Assembly (NCBI RefSeq): GCF_949628265.1
Contig: NC_088787.1
Coordinates: forward strand, 22,558,501-22,622,500
Source: Cloeon dipterum
Taxonomy: Eukaryota > Arthropoda > Insecta > Ephemeroptera > Baetidae
Length of the DNA: 64,000 bases
Direction of reading: 5' to 3'
In this document: positions 13,240-26,600 of the stretch, piece by piece
Layout of the letters: every line of letters starts with the position of its first letter
Numbering within the stretch: the stretch's first letter is position 1
The notes under the pieces: generated by a model
Seen by the model: only the letters and a program-made list of their open reading frames with translations
Told to the model about the DNA's origin: nothing
Database searches by the model: none
Program-made: the position numbers and the translations under genes

Positions 13240-13735
13240 GCTGTACCAAACCAGTCCTGGCTAAACAAAAGCCACAGAGAGCCGTGACCAACCCTTTTGT
13301 ACCTGCTGGATATTAAATATACGGCCTGGCTCCTCGCTTTTCAAAGCTAGCTCGCTGCTTTTTGCTGAAAAAGTCTCCACGCTTGCTTTTTTATTACACT
13401 TCTCTCTCTTACTCAACGCGCAGTTTGCGCGCTCTGGAGAAATTCGAACAACCTCAGTTATGAACCCGAGTTTCACGACGAAACTTCCCAAAAAGCGCAA
13501 GCTAGAGTTTCTGCCGCTTTTTGTGCGATCGCGTGTTGCCGCTTCTCAGGGAGATGGACCGCGGTCGCCAGCGAGATTTTTTTTTCATCAACGTACGGAC
13601 AAAATCGTCTATTAGCGGCGCTGGGCAAATTTGCTCTCGGTTCTCACAATCAGCGGTGGACTCTAGATTCGATCACGTCATAGCTATTGCTGGAATCTAG
13701 CAAGTCCGGCGGAACAGAAAATAACAAGGCAACAA
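12741..13735. other. GC-rich island with TC microsatellite
   Basis: A CpG-rich block holding GAGA-like tracts, the TC microsatellite at 13159-13236 and a 51-codon frame at 13460-13615. It has island character like its neighbours. No multi-exon gene could be assembled. Confidence 0.45.
13159..13236. repeat. (TC)n microsatellite, 39 units, perfect
   Basis: A 78-nt uninterrupted TC run inside a GC-rich island. Confidence 0.97.
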
Positions 13736-14640
13736 AAAGCAAGAAAATTCCAAAAGATGAACGGTGATTAAATATTGCTTTTGTTTTAAGAATTCCACCT
13801 TGCATTATTTCTTGTTCTCCTTTTCCGTGATTTATATGCTTCTATATTCTTGCTACATAGGTAAAATATTGCAAAAATCAGAGCAAAGATGGTTGAAAAA
13901 TAGCGGCAAATTACTGCAGAAATGATTAATTACCAGGTTAAAACATTTTACAGGCTGAAAAGGAAAAATTGATGTCTCAGAAAGAGGCGGTTTAATACTC
14001 TATTTGAGTACTTTTTCGTAACAAAACATATTTTTCTGTTTATTTGGTATTGTGTAGTCGACTGTGGTTTATTCATAAATGGGTTCGTTGTAATATATTT
14101 AATGTACAGTATATTTTACTTTTGTGTCAAAATTTTGTATTGGTGTTTTGGCGTGGTGTTTTGCACGTCCGTCTTCTCATCGTCCACAGTGTATAACATT
14201 GATTTGTATTTTTTATCTTATGAAATAGGGTGGACTAGATTCACCGAAACTGCTCAAGTTTAATTAAATAGCTCCGACATCAACGAGGAAGAAGTCTTGT
14301 TATTCCTTTTCCTCTTAAGAATTCAACCAACCTTGAGCTATTTTTTCCTCATTAATTAAGAATTTCTGCAAATATTGTATCCATTTCAAATCACTGATTT
14401 TTAATGTTTTCTATTATTCCATTTGCAGCAATCATTATGCAGCTTACTGTTGGATTCTGAGCAAGTTCCGCTGCTTGCGACCCAATAAAATTTATGAATA
14501 CTCAGGACAATTATTTATCTTCCCACTCAAAATTTTTATGGCCAATTATAGTGGTTAAGAGCTTTTTGTCAAGCTCTTATCTAACGCTGATAGATTAGGT
14601 CGATTGAGAAATAAATTAAAAGCCTCTCAGGATTAAATCC
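13736..14640. other. AT-rich intergenic DNA with a terminal-exon candidate
   Basis: AT-rich with no long frames. A strong acceptor-like CCATTTGCAG at 14419-14428 precedes a short open frame, listed separately. Confidence 0.5.
14429..14488 (+). CDS. Candidate short terminal exon with overlapping poly(A) signal
   Basis: A pyrimidine-rich acceptor ending in CAG is followed by 19 sense codons and TAA. The stop overlaps AATAAA at 14484-14489. The peptide begins QSLCSLLLDSEQ. The combination of acceptor, open frame, stop and poly(A) hexamer fits a last exon, but it is very short and no partner exons are known. Confidence 0.15.
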   Translation, partial: QSLCSLLLDSEQVPLLATQ

Positions 14641-15540
14641 GGCAGCCCCATTAGTCAATAGATAAAAATGATAAATTACCGCCGCGCGCACGTAAACAAA
14701 CTTTTCCAAGTATCATGTCTGACCAGCAGCAACCAACCGGAATTTCAGTCATCGTTCCAAAAGAGGCGTTTCGCAGCCGAATTCGCAGGAAAAGCACACC
14801 CCCAGCGATATGTCGGTCGTTTCCGCTCGAACACTGATTCATCGACGCGGCCTTCTTCCGCTCTTTCCGACCAACATCGAGGAAAAATTGCGATGCGACA
14901 AAAAAGGAAATGAATGGAGCGACCGAGTGAATGAACTTGAAACACACACACACACACACAGCACACACTCACTATAATATATGCTCTCCGCATGCAGGCG
15001 TGCATGCATGTGTGACTCATTTAGATTTCCTCTCTTTCGTTTCTGTACCAATCAACCAACCAACCGACCGCACATTGAAATTTCTTTCTCGCTGCAGCCG
15101 GCGTTCAACAGGTTGCATAGCCGCCGCTGCCGGCAGGGGCGAAATGCAGCGGCAGCTGCGCTCGTTCAAATTTCCCACCGCGATTTCCTTCTGACAGCAG
15201 CAGAATTATAAAAAATGTGTTGGTGACGTGCAGCGGTAATTAATTACTCGCTGGTCGACGGATTTAATTTTGCACGACAAATGATGGCCGTGTTCACAAT
15301 GCAAGTGTGTTGGATAATAGAGTGACGTAATAGAGCTGCTCGGCGCGAGTACAGGTCAAGTGTGCTGGTGGATGTAGGATGTCGGAGGCGCCGCTGCTCC
15401 AGGGGAAAGGAACAGCGCAGAAAACGAGGCCCGCGTCCGCGCCGACCACCGACATGTGCCATCTCTTGGAATCGCCTCGCACCAACTAGCTCGCGCAAAA
15501 TCGAAAAGTCTAATTTAAATAGCCTGAGCGACAGAGAAAA
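14641..15540. other. GC-rich island with short CA repeat
   Basis: A CpG-rich block with an imperfect (CA)n at 14942-14970. Overlapping frames on both strands have no recognisable domains. Confidence 0.45.
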
Positions 15541-16140
15541 ATAATTTCAGAGCTAAGGAAATATTTTAGAAATTCATTTTGAAAAATAAAAAGTCGAGAG
15601 GAATCAGAGGTTAGGAAAAAGGATTATAGAAATATCAAATTTGGCAGATTTAGAGATGAAATGAGTGAGATTAAGGACAAAAATTAAGTTCAGCGGGTCG
15701 GGTTGAAACACCTAAACAAACCTTGTATTAGTAATAAAAAATATTTGTGTTTAATTTCCAAATTCTTCTGTACGAGAATCAAAGCAAAATTTGGTGTTAA
15801 ACATATTTTTCTATTAAACTTCAGTTTGTCTCTCTATATATCAATTAAATGATTTTATTTTACTTTTGTTTTTTTCATCCAGAGTTTGTAAATTTACTGT
15901 TAATTTGACTTTTGAAATTTAAGTATATTATTTAAGAATTTTTTTAAAATTTTATTTCTAAACGTGGCAAAAATTACAAAGTGTAATAATTAATTGCAAA
16001 TTAATATTAATTTTATGAATGTAATTTTCCCCTTCCGTTGGGAGCAATAAGAAAATACCCGGAAAAATGTAATATCAAAGTTTGCTTTTCCATTTCCAGA
16101 ACTTAACCATGATGTTCCTGGTGCTTACAGTAGAGTCAAA
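15541..16140. other. AT-rich intergenic DNA
   Basis: No coding or structured element seen. Confidence 0.6.
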
Positions 16141-16400
16141 ATTTCAATGTCCTGCCCGCCATTGTGCACGTGGAGCGAATTGACAAAATGCAGCTGAGGC
16201 GGAAAGGTCTCGGCTACGAATGCATTGGGAGCGGACAAAGAGACAGACGCCAGTCAGCTAGCGTGTGTGCGTGTGCATCTCTCGTGGAGAGGGTCAAGAT
16301 TTGCATAAACGCGCGGCCTGCGCTGACTTGCAAATCAATTCTGCGCTGAGAGGAAGTCCGTCTCAAGAGTGCTTAAAGAATTAGGCAAATGCTATGGCGA
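16141..16400. other. Small GC-richer island
   Basis: A short CpG-containing block; no gene supported. Confidence 0.4.
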
Positions 16401-17680
16401 ATGAATGAGCACGATCTTCAGTTCCCTTTTATCGCGACCATAAATCTACAGGCTGTCCTACAAAATTAATGCAAAAGCTTACTGGCGTAAACTGCAAGCC
16501 GGATGCATGTTGACGAGATGTTTTTGATTCGCTTTGTGAGCGCGCAAGTTTGATTTGTGCTGACGCAGAGATATCAGAGACCACAGGACAAAAATAGAAA
16601 TATTTAAATTCCAAAGTGGAGTCTATTGGGGAATTTGTGATTGGTGGGACTTTATTTTCTACTCCAAAATAAAAACAACCAAAATGGTACTTTATCAGGC
16701 TCCTAAAAAATGTTCTCACGACCAAATCTCAGCTTCTAATGGCTAGAATTTTAAAAACCACAAGCAGCTAGACTAGTCTCAACCTTCCCTAGGCCGAAGT
16801 ATTCTTATATAAGAGTGCCAACCTTTCTTCCCCATTTTAGCACTATAAAAAAATTAAACATAAAATCTTTCATAATATATGCATCTCATCTATGCGCATT
16901 GGAGTTGAGTGTTTTTCTCCCTTATACCACTTTTGCTCATCATGGGACGTGAAGACAAGTCGGATGGTATGAAATTTCATTCTTATAGAACTCAAGATTA
17001 TGTTGACATATGAATAGCATGGCCTGTGAAAGAATAACGCGTATTTACCAAATCCCAGTTTCTTAGTGTCAGATTTACAAAACAAAAAAATAAGTCATTC
17101 GACTGGTTTTGACCTCCTCTAGATTGCTGAAGCGTCCAAAGGGTGTCAACCCCATTGAAAATGGTAAAAATTACACTTCCACAGGTTAGAAGCAGAAGTA
17201 ATTATTGAATTTTAACAACAATTAAAATTGGCATTTATTCAATCTGAGAAATCACCCCTTGAATGCAAGTGTTCATGCCTATACCCAAGATTGGTTTTAA
17301 TGAGATAGTTCTAGTCTTTCAGTATAATTTTAGCATGAATTTAAAGAATTTACTAATTTTCTTTTCATCAGTTGTCAAGACCATTATAATATAATTTTAG
17401 ACCTGTATAATTATAATAATATTTTTCATACCGCACAAGGTTGTACGATTTAAAAATGTACAGCATTAATTTTTAAAGTCAGAGTCTATTTAAAATTAAA
17501 AATTTCCCATCGCCTTCAAACAAAATGTATTGTCTATTATTAATTATTATCCCTGGATATTTATTTTATAATATTGGTCCTTTGAGAGTAGTTTTACATA
17601 AAATCTGACGAGCCTATATGAGGCCAAGTTTGGAATTGGCGAGCAAAAATGCGGTGTAAAACTAAAGGGTAATCGTCTTT
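16401..17680. other. AT-rich intergenic DNA
   Basis: Mixed but mainly AT-rich. Nothing with coding bias was found on either strand. Confidence 0.55.
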
Positions 17681-18300
<620 letters not shown>

Positions 18301-19990
18301 AAGAAACGCTTGACAAAAAGATGCATTCGCCGTTGAAAACAATTTTTGACTATGAAATCAAGCCAAGTAACAAGTAGAGTTTAATAATTTTTTTATCATT
18401 TCATGCAAATAATCACAGTCGTTTTTTCTACAAAAAAAGCATTCTTATCAAATAAAAAACAGTTTTTATCATTTGTTGTTTGCAAATTTCTATATAATAT
18501 TTTATTTTAAAAGTAGAGTGAAGTCAAACTAATTGCTATAATTTTAGTTGTTGATATTTTATAAATTTTTATGATATTAAATGGGTCAAAAATGATTTAA
18601 ATAACCAATTTGACATACAGTAGGAATTGGTTGGCTGAAATTTCTAACTTAATGATGAATTTCTTTAAATTACTGCACACCCAATCTGCCAAATTTAGTA
18701 AATAGTAAAAAAACAGCGTTGCATAAAAATAACTTAATAATGTTTTCTGTAGAAGCTGGAGATAATTGAATTGAAAATTACTCACAAGAAGGGACATCAA
18801 AAGAAACTAACTCAATATTTGTGCAATGATCAATAAACGACTATAGAAATCTGTAAGTTACACACTCTAAATGTTTTTCACCTCAGCATTGAAACTTATA
18901 TAAAGTGCTCATTCATTCAAATAAAATGGAGATATTATTCATAGGAATCTGTAAGTTGTCACGACAAACACACTTGTTGGCGGAATTCTTTAAAGGGAAA
19001 TATGCGTAGTCAAATGCTATGCATTTCACGGCGCCTGCATTAATGAGTTTCGCTCTTCGAGAACTCGGACTAAAAGTCAATGCTCTCTAAACTATGTGCA
19101 CGTGTACTTATTGTTAGAAAGCCTGGAAAAGTCAATGCACATTATATAATTAGAATAATAAGAACTGTTTTAAAGTACCATTGGTAAAAATCCGGCCTTT
19201 TGGGTTAAATAAATTTAAAATACGTCATTTTAATGCACAATAAAACCGAAATCGCGCTTTCAAGAATAGATTGAATATTGTTATAGTGGATCTCATTCCG
19301 CGCCACAACTTCCCGACTCTACAAGAACTGGACGGTGCAGCTATAGGTTATGTTCTTAATACAACAGCTGCCCTGGAGATGGCCCTTGGTGTGTTCGAAC
19401 TGTCAAATCTTTCAATTTCGATTTGTTTATGGCTACTTCAATAAGAGCATAAATAACCGCATGCAAATCTCATACGAATTTCTTATAGATTCTAAAAATG
19501 GGCAATAATAAGGTCAAATTAATTTCCTGTTATAAATATTTGATTTTATTAATAATTTTTAGTTTCAAAATTAAGTTTATTATGGGCTGACAGGGCAACT
19601 CTGCCCCAAATCAGCACACATCCATAAAGGTTTTTTTTAGCTGAGGGAATTGTTAAGAAGTTTTAAAAATTATTCAAATATGCATACGCAGCGTTCGAAG
19701 CGCCTGTAAAGCTAATATTATGCAACCTGCCAAGCACTTGCGGTGAGAGTGTTGCCTAAAGAGTCAGAGTCTTTCTAATAAAACAGCCTTTTTGTTTAAT
19801 TGCTATATGACTTTATGAAATCATTTTCTAGGAAAAATTCATACGAAAATTAAAATAGTCATTCAAATATCACTTTCTCTAGGTGCATATCTAAATCATA
19901 AATATGCCAAAAACAAGCTTTTTTTTATATTTTCTTGGAACAGATTCGTTGCCAATTAGCATTTCTCTGAACGATCATACACAGTCGGGC
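18301..19990. other. AT-rich DNA with an isolated coding-like frame
   Basis: AT-rich background. A locally GC-richer segment at about 19260-19400 contains the 57-codon frame at 19271-19444. Confidence 0.5.
19271..19444 (+). other. Isolated 57-codon open frame, unrecognised
   Basis: An uninterrupted frame whose central part reads ...LDGAAIGYVLNTTAALEMAL... and ends in TAA. Several codons end in C or G, unlike the AT-rich surroundings. There is no ATG at its start, so it would have to be an exon or a decayed fragment. An alternative reading uses an acceptor-like GTTATAG at 19280-19286 and a shorter frame ending at TAG. I recognise no protein family. Confidence 0.15.
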
Positions 19991-20580
19991 CATCCTTTAT
20001 TATTCTTTCCCAGACTAAGCAAACAGCATTTTCCTATCGTCGGAGGCCACTTTCGAAAGGCGCAGACTCGGTTCTTCTAGTTGATAGTAGACAAAGACAA
20101 ACTTTTTGTGTGTGCTCTTGCAATTAACAGACGTGCTAATGATTCTGCAAACAGACAAGATGGCCAAAAAAGCGAGTGAATAGAGCCCAGCGCTGCCGAC
20201 GACGACCCATTGGAGTACCCGAAAAAAACTTTCTTCGCAAGCGCACGTCGAAACAATTATGCTACACTCATTGTTGTAGGGACGGGACAAAAGCCATGCT
20301 GCGCGCGTCGGGGCGTGCAGCCGCTCTTTTCCAGCGTCCCACTTTTTCTGCCTCAGCACAAGTGGAAATAGATTGGCTAAAATTTGCCTGCGATGCGGCA
20401 CGGGTCGTCGTCCTATCATAGGGAAAGTTGCAGATGGCCGCGGCATTGTTGCGCACCGCCCGATTAATTATTCCACGCCGACGCGCGGCAAAATGCAGCA
20501 TTGATCGAGCGAGACATTGATGAACGCCGCCGATTGACGGAATAGGATGCAATGAAAGTGCAAGTTTGGTTCCGACTACA
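19991..20580. other. GC-richer island
   Basis: CpG- and GCGC-containing DNA. A 143-codon minus-strand frame lacks domain features and splice support. Confidence 0.4.
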
Positions 20581-23160
20581 TGTCAAGTCTCACTTTGCAC
20601 GTGAGCAAATTTAAAATCAGTTGGATTGTGTAAAACCAGACTTAAAATGCTATCTGAACTAACAAGGATGACTTTTTGTTCTGTTAAGTCTTCTTTAGTT
20701 AGTCAAACAACATTCTTAGAGCTTCCTTCGGCTCTACTTTTAAAAAGAATATCAATTCAGTACATGCAATGCAGTCTTAAAATGAATGTTTATTTTAAAA
20801 AGAGGACGTTCTAATTGGCAAATGGCGTAAGTTTCATTGAAATTGAATCCTGAATATTTGATTAAAACAGAGTTTACTGTGATTTAAGTCTTTTTTACTT
20901 AAAAACTGTCTTCAAGCCTCGAAAGTAATTCAGAAGTTAAACGACTTTCCATAAATCAGAATAATTGTTTTTTTAATCCAATCAAGAAAACACTTAGCCT
21001 ACAAAGCAGCTGTTCACGTTAATTTTTCAATGGTTATAGTGAAATCTCGTGTAAAAACAATTTGAAACATTCATTTTTCTCTCAGTTTCGGATGTTTGAA
21101 AAATAATATTTGCAATTCCATTGCTTGCAAGAAAATATTTTTTTCAAATTAAATACTATATTCTGTTATAAATCAAATCACATCAGCGTCGAAAATATTC
21201 ACGTGCAGTTCCCTGCTTCATAGTGTCAGTGCTGAATTAACGTTTGCAAAGTCACTGGACTCTAACGAAACCAAGTAACCTATTTGTGCAGATTTGCTGA
21301 TCATTTCATTTAAATATAATCTTCTCAATAAACAGGTTCCTGCGAGAAGATTCAATTTTTTTAATTCCTTATTGTGGTGTATTAAATACGTAAACGAACC
21401 GATCGATGTTTGTAGTTGTTTTGATTTGGTTTGCCGGTAAATTTATTTTGGCTCTCTGAGTTATTCAAGTCCGAGATCTTGACAGTGATGCCATACAACC
21501 GATTAGGAGTAGAAGTAATACATACATTTTGCATTCCCACACACTCAATTCAATTGCAATTAAGGCAAGTAACTTTCGCATCGCAAACTTTCAGCTTGCG
21601 AAACGCGTATGTACAGCCAAAAGTAGTTAGCCACTTTCGTTTGTGCGTGGGTGTTCATCAGTGTGTCAAAACTGGTCGCTTCGCCACTCACAATCAGTGC
21701 GTGTGCCTCTAGCAGAAAAGCCAATCTGATGATAAATTAGTTGCTATGGTTTTTGACGCACACAGGAATGTTCCGATGTAATTGAAATTGCATACCATTG
21801 TGAGGCACTCGCATGAATTTTAAATGCACTCCTACGATCTTAATTGTATAATGGTTCTAAAGCTTGTCACGTATAACCTTATGTGTGATTAAAAGATTGC
21901 TTGAGTGGCAGGTGCATTGGAATGTTTTTTTTTTCAATTTTGTCTTGTAAATACCAGAGTAATTGTTGAAATTTTTCTAAGGCCATAAAAGCCACTTTTT
22001 CTAATATCGTTCTGAGAAATGTATTAAATTCTCAAAATTAATTTAACAAGCTTGGCATATTAACTAACTATGAATTTATGTTGTAAAGCTACTCGTGAAT
22101 ATTCCATTTAAAAACAACTTTTGATTGATGGCCTTGTATTGACTAAATAATTATTATCATTATCGATGGCTCATCAAAATTACTTGGTCATATACTCCTG
22201 CTTCCGTTTGCTGCCAGTTTTTCCCAAAGTCGTAAACTTGAAAGTGATAAGATGTAATTAGAAAACTGGTTTCCTCTACGAGAGCGCTCATCAATTACTC
22301 CTTTTTAAAGCAGTAAAACCGTTTCTGTGCACAGGGAATATCAGAGTGCATTTCCAACTTGAAAATGTGAAACTAGGTCAAATCTATGAAGTATTGTCCC
22401 GGAAACTGCGGCCTGACAGTAAGTCATCTGCCCGTTGTTATGTCTTCCAAGTGTAAATAATGCGTCTTCAAACAAAATTCAAGTCTAGGCAGGGATTTTT
22501 TGTCACATGAGATGAGAGAAAGGGAATTTTTGAAGAAGTAAAAGGTCACCTTTGTGAGAAGTGAACCAGGAGAAAAGAAAGTTAATTTAAAATATATTTC
22601 ATTTCAGATCAGGTGGACAGCGAGTGCGTTATTTTTGCAAATTATTGTGTTACCTTTTATGCAGAAAATCGTGATAATAATACTTTAGAGGAAAAATCAA
22701 ATTTGTTTTTTCAAGGGTTAAAAAACTAGCAAAAATGATGTTTTTTTTTCAGTATGTTCATTCCCTGTAAAAATAACTAATTGTTAAAAAAAGTGATCAA
22801 AACACTTGAAAACCCCCCATGAGAAATGCCCAATATCCATCGTAGGCTTTAATTGACTGTAAATTTTTGAAATAGGAAAAAAAATGATTTTAATCTAATA
22901 TTTTTCATAAAACTATTGCCTTAGTTGACAAAAGCTCTAAAATTTTATGGTTTTGAATGCACGAAATTAAAATTCCCTCTTACGTAACCTAAATCCAAGT
23001 TCAAAGTTCCGTACAGTTTCTCCAGCGAAATGTGAAACGGTTAAATTTTAAATCTTTCGCTTTCGCATGCCAAAATGATAATTTCAAGTGTGCAGCGATT
23101 AGAATGCATTCTTTTTTGCTGCAGCCCAGAGAGAATATCAGGAGAAATTTGAATCAAATG
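20581..23160. other. AT-rich intergenic DNA
   Basis: No convincing exon, RNA or repeat was found in this 2.6 kb. Confidence 0.55.
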
Positions 23161-23432
23161 TAATAATAATGAAACAGCAAGTCATCAAAGGCAAAAACCA
23201 TTTTTACTTTCACGCTCGGTTGGTTTGTTCGTTCGTGGGAGATGCCCAGTCGTGTGGTGAAGAGAGCGAGGGTTCTTTTTGTCTTCAGGAGTGGATGAAT
23301 TGCAAAGTGCGCCGGAGAAAGCAGCTCCAATCCGTCTCGTGCCGTGGACCGAGCAGCACACAGCAGTCAGTGAGATATTCACAGTTCTGTTCTTTCTCCA
23401 TGATTCCGTCGGTGCAGGTGCATCCTCGCAAG
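23161..23432 (+). promoter_or_regulatory. Candidate promoter and first exon
   Basis: GC-richer DNA with an initiator-like CAGTCAGTG near 23363-23371 and the strong donor AAG|GTAGGT at 23430-23438. An ATG at 23400 opens an 11-codon frame that reaches the donor in phase 0. It could be a distal first exon of the SDR gene whose known exon starts at 27875, or belong with the leader exon at 23541. Confidence 0.25.
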
Positions 23433-23540
23433 GTAGGTCAACTCTCTTGAAAAATGCACTTATGCGGCCACTAGCGTAAATTATCATCATCACTAGTGGC
23501 CAGCTAATGTGTGTTTTTCTCCGTCTCTCAAATTGCATTC

Positions 23541-23675
23541 AGCTACCACGATGCCCCGAAACAATTGTGGGTGGATTTTTCTTCTAAAATTAATGGTTTG
23601 GACCCTTTTCATTTTTGCATCCCGCGCGCTGACCTCTGAGCACGAGCATTTAATTTACATCGTGGTTTCCGCCGC
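23541..23675 (+). CDS. Candidate exon with hydrophobic leader peptide
   Basis: CATTCAG at 23534-23540 acts as an acceptor 108 nt after the donor at 23433. An ATG at 23551 starts a frame whose first 30 residues look like a signal peptide: a Lys/Arg-containing start, a core containing WIFLLKLMVWTLFIF, then ASRA. A donor-like GCA|GTGAGA closes it at 23675. No downstream mature-protein exon was found before 27.8 kb, so the gene is unproven. Confidence 0.2.
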
Positions 23676-26600
23676 AGTGAGAAAACTAGAATTGCACCAT
23701 TTTCTACTTTGGCATTTGCTTGAATAATTTCGATCTTAATGAGATATTAAAATTGTATCAATTAATCATTATGGTTTCTTTAACTATTTTGCAATAAATA
23801 AATTAAATTTAAAATATTTTTGTATGTAGCGCCCAGTTAATTTTAAATTTTTTTATGTTAAATTAAATTTAGACCAAACATTTTTAAATAATTACTTATT
23901 AAATATATTTTATTTAAATGTTTAATTTATATTCTATATTTTATTTTCAAGCATTATATTGTTGCGGAATAATGGTTTTATTTATCTAAAATAAGTTAAA
24001 AAATATATATTTATTTCTCACAATTTCAATCTAATCATTGCCTGTGTAATTATATCAAATAGAGGTGTCATTTAATTACTAAAAATTGCATTCGCCTCGC
24101 GTAATGGTTTCTCCGTTATCTGTGGCAGAAAGCCTGCAGAGAGTTCCATTCGATTACAATTTTCAATGATCTTCGAATCTTAAACTTACTTTTAAAATTC
24201 ACACAGATAGCAGATTTCTGATGCTACAGTTTCAAGTAATATCAAAATTACTGGCCAATTTGTACTATCCTAATTAGCCCCAATCTATTACAAAGCGGAT
24301 ATCAAATAAAAGAATTCCCCATAATGAACTCCATTCAAACAATGTGTTCCGTTTGTCAATGATAAAATTAACGCTATTGTGATGATGTATCCAAAAGAAA
24401 CACCTTTGAAAGTTTTTTGGTCTCTTACTTTTTATAATCACAATGCATTTGACAACCTTCTCCGTCATAATTTATATTTTTTAATGAATGTTTTTAACTG
24501 TAGCGAAATGTAATAAAAGTCATAAATAACTGGAGCATCCCATTCAGTAAATCACTTCTTTCTGACAACCTTCAATTTTATTTTTTAAATTTGATCTCTT
24601 TCGGAAAGAATTACAAATAATGCTTATTTTTCTCTTAAATTTTATGTAGCTTGATGATCTGCTCTTCAAAGATCCTTATAATTTTATTTGTTTGAATCCA
24701 AAATAAATATCTGAAATTCTAATGATAGGAGTTAAAGTGAAAGAAATGTATTAAGAGTAAAAATGCAGCCCAACAGCGGGATATATATGGAGTCAAGTAA
24801 TTTAAATTATTTTCTAGATCAAACACCATTCTGCGTGTGTGTTTCACTTTAATAATATTTTCCTTATAAACTGAATTGGATCAACATGAATGTGTTGCTT
24901 ACTATAAATAGCCTGGGGACAATCGTTGCACGTATAGCTGAGGAGAGAAATGTGCATCGCGCATGAACACGTTCTTCTCGTCGCTGGTCAGACGAGAAAC
25001 GAGTGCTGGCGGTCTGCGCCAACGGACATGATATAAACCCATTTCATGCACTGTCCTCTATCAATTTAAGTGCATTGAAGTTAGAAAGTACGCAAGCTAG
25101 ATTATGAATTTACAGTAACTTATTGAAACACTCTGTTTTCACGAGCAGTTAATTGCATTTCGCACCGCTGACTTTCTTCCTCCGCCGCCGACCTAAAAGC
25201 CGAGAGTATTTTTTTTTGTTTCGCGGTAGCAGCTAAATCCGATTCCGCTCGCAACACCTGAGCAGTCAATAATATATTTATATCACAATGGAAAAAAGAC
25301 TTCAGCAAAAAGTGAGACGTGCGAGGAGAAAACACATAAATCCTTCTCTTAACCGAACGTTGCAGCGTGCTCCGACATAATGGGATCCTTAAGATTAGCA
25401 GATGGAACAGAAAGATCACTGACTTAAGCTGAAATAGGCCACAAGGACGATGAAAAATCTGCACGCCTATCTCTGTCGATCTTAATGGAGCGTACAAAAG
25501 GAGGATAAAATTAATCAACGCTGTGTGCTCGGAAATCGGGGAAATTTCTTATGAAAACACAAATAAACTGTAAGGTTAAGCCAGTAAAGCAAAGTGGGGG
25601 AAAATTATATATGTAATTAAAATTCAGGTGATCGTCTGGATCAGATTATTCCCTGCGGAAACGGATGTAGTAAGATTATCATATATTTCATGAAGGCCAG
25701 TTAAAAACATAAAAAACGGTTAATTCTTCAGAGCAATCTAAATTATTCATACCAATTTATTTATGCTAATAAACAATTTCATATTTTGAGAGCAGATTGT
25801 CCTGAAATAAACGTAAATGACCTACTACCACAAAAATTGAATCTTTTTCCTCAACTTGGTTTTGTTTTAGCTTTTTTTTATTTCCATAGATTTTCTCCAT
25901 TCACAACGTTTCCTTCTAGACAAAGGAAGAACATCACGTGTAGCAATTTGTCAACCACATATCAAATTTTGACAACTCATTGTTTGATTTGGGTGTGCGG
26001 AGGAAATCACGCTGGACCAATCCTCTTACGCAGATTGATCGATGATCTTTTGACAGTCTCGAAACGCCTTGAGTTGAGCTGTGCGCACACGCATCTTTGA
26101 TTGGTTGTTGCTCGGCGCCATTCGTTACATTGCAAATGGCCTTTTCGCAAACGGCTCTCTATCTGCGGTTGCTATTAGGATAAATCTTCGGCCCGATTTC
26201 TAATTAAACGCCGTCCCGAATCAGGAACGCACATAAAAACATTTCCTCAGCAAATTTTATTTTTTGCCATCGCCGTGCGGAGATTACTTTCTCGATATTG
26301 TCAATATATATGCACATGATGGAAATCATCTTTGCTTTTTATCGCGTGGGCTTCGCTTTTTATTCATAGCTTTCTATCTGATAGACAATAGAGCCGTAAA
26401 CTCTGCTCATTATTAGGCGGAAAGTCTAATTGCAGCGAGAGAAGGTTTAGTGCGGTTTGGGTGGATTCGAGTAGCTTGCAGCAAAATTAAATGAAAGATA
26501 ATTGTTTAATTGCGAGGTTGTGTCAGGGATAGATGGTTCGTGAGATGTCACGATCCGTAAAGCCCTTGCAAGCTTCTCAGCAAAAACGACAGAGCCTTAT

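Noticed and set aside
12918-13316. Arg-Glu and Ser-Leu repeat frames
   Set aside because: Translation of the TC microsatellite at 13159-13236.
20015-20446. 143-codon minus-strand frame
   Set aside because: No domain, and other registers are also open across the GC-rich part.
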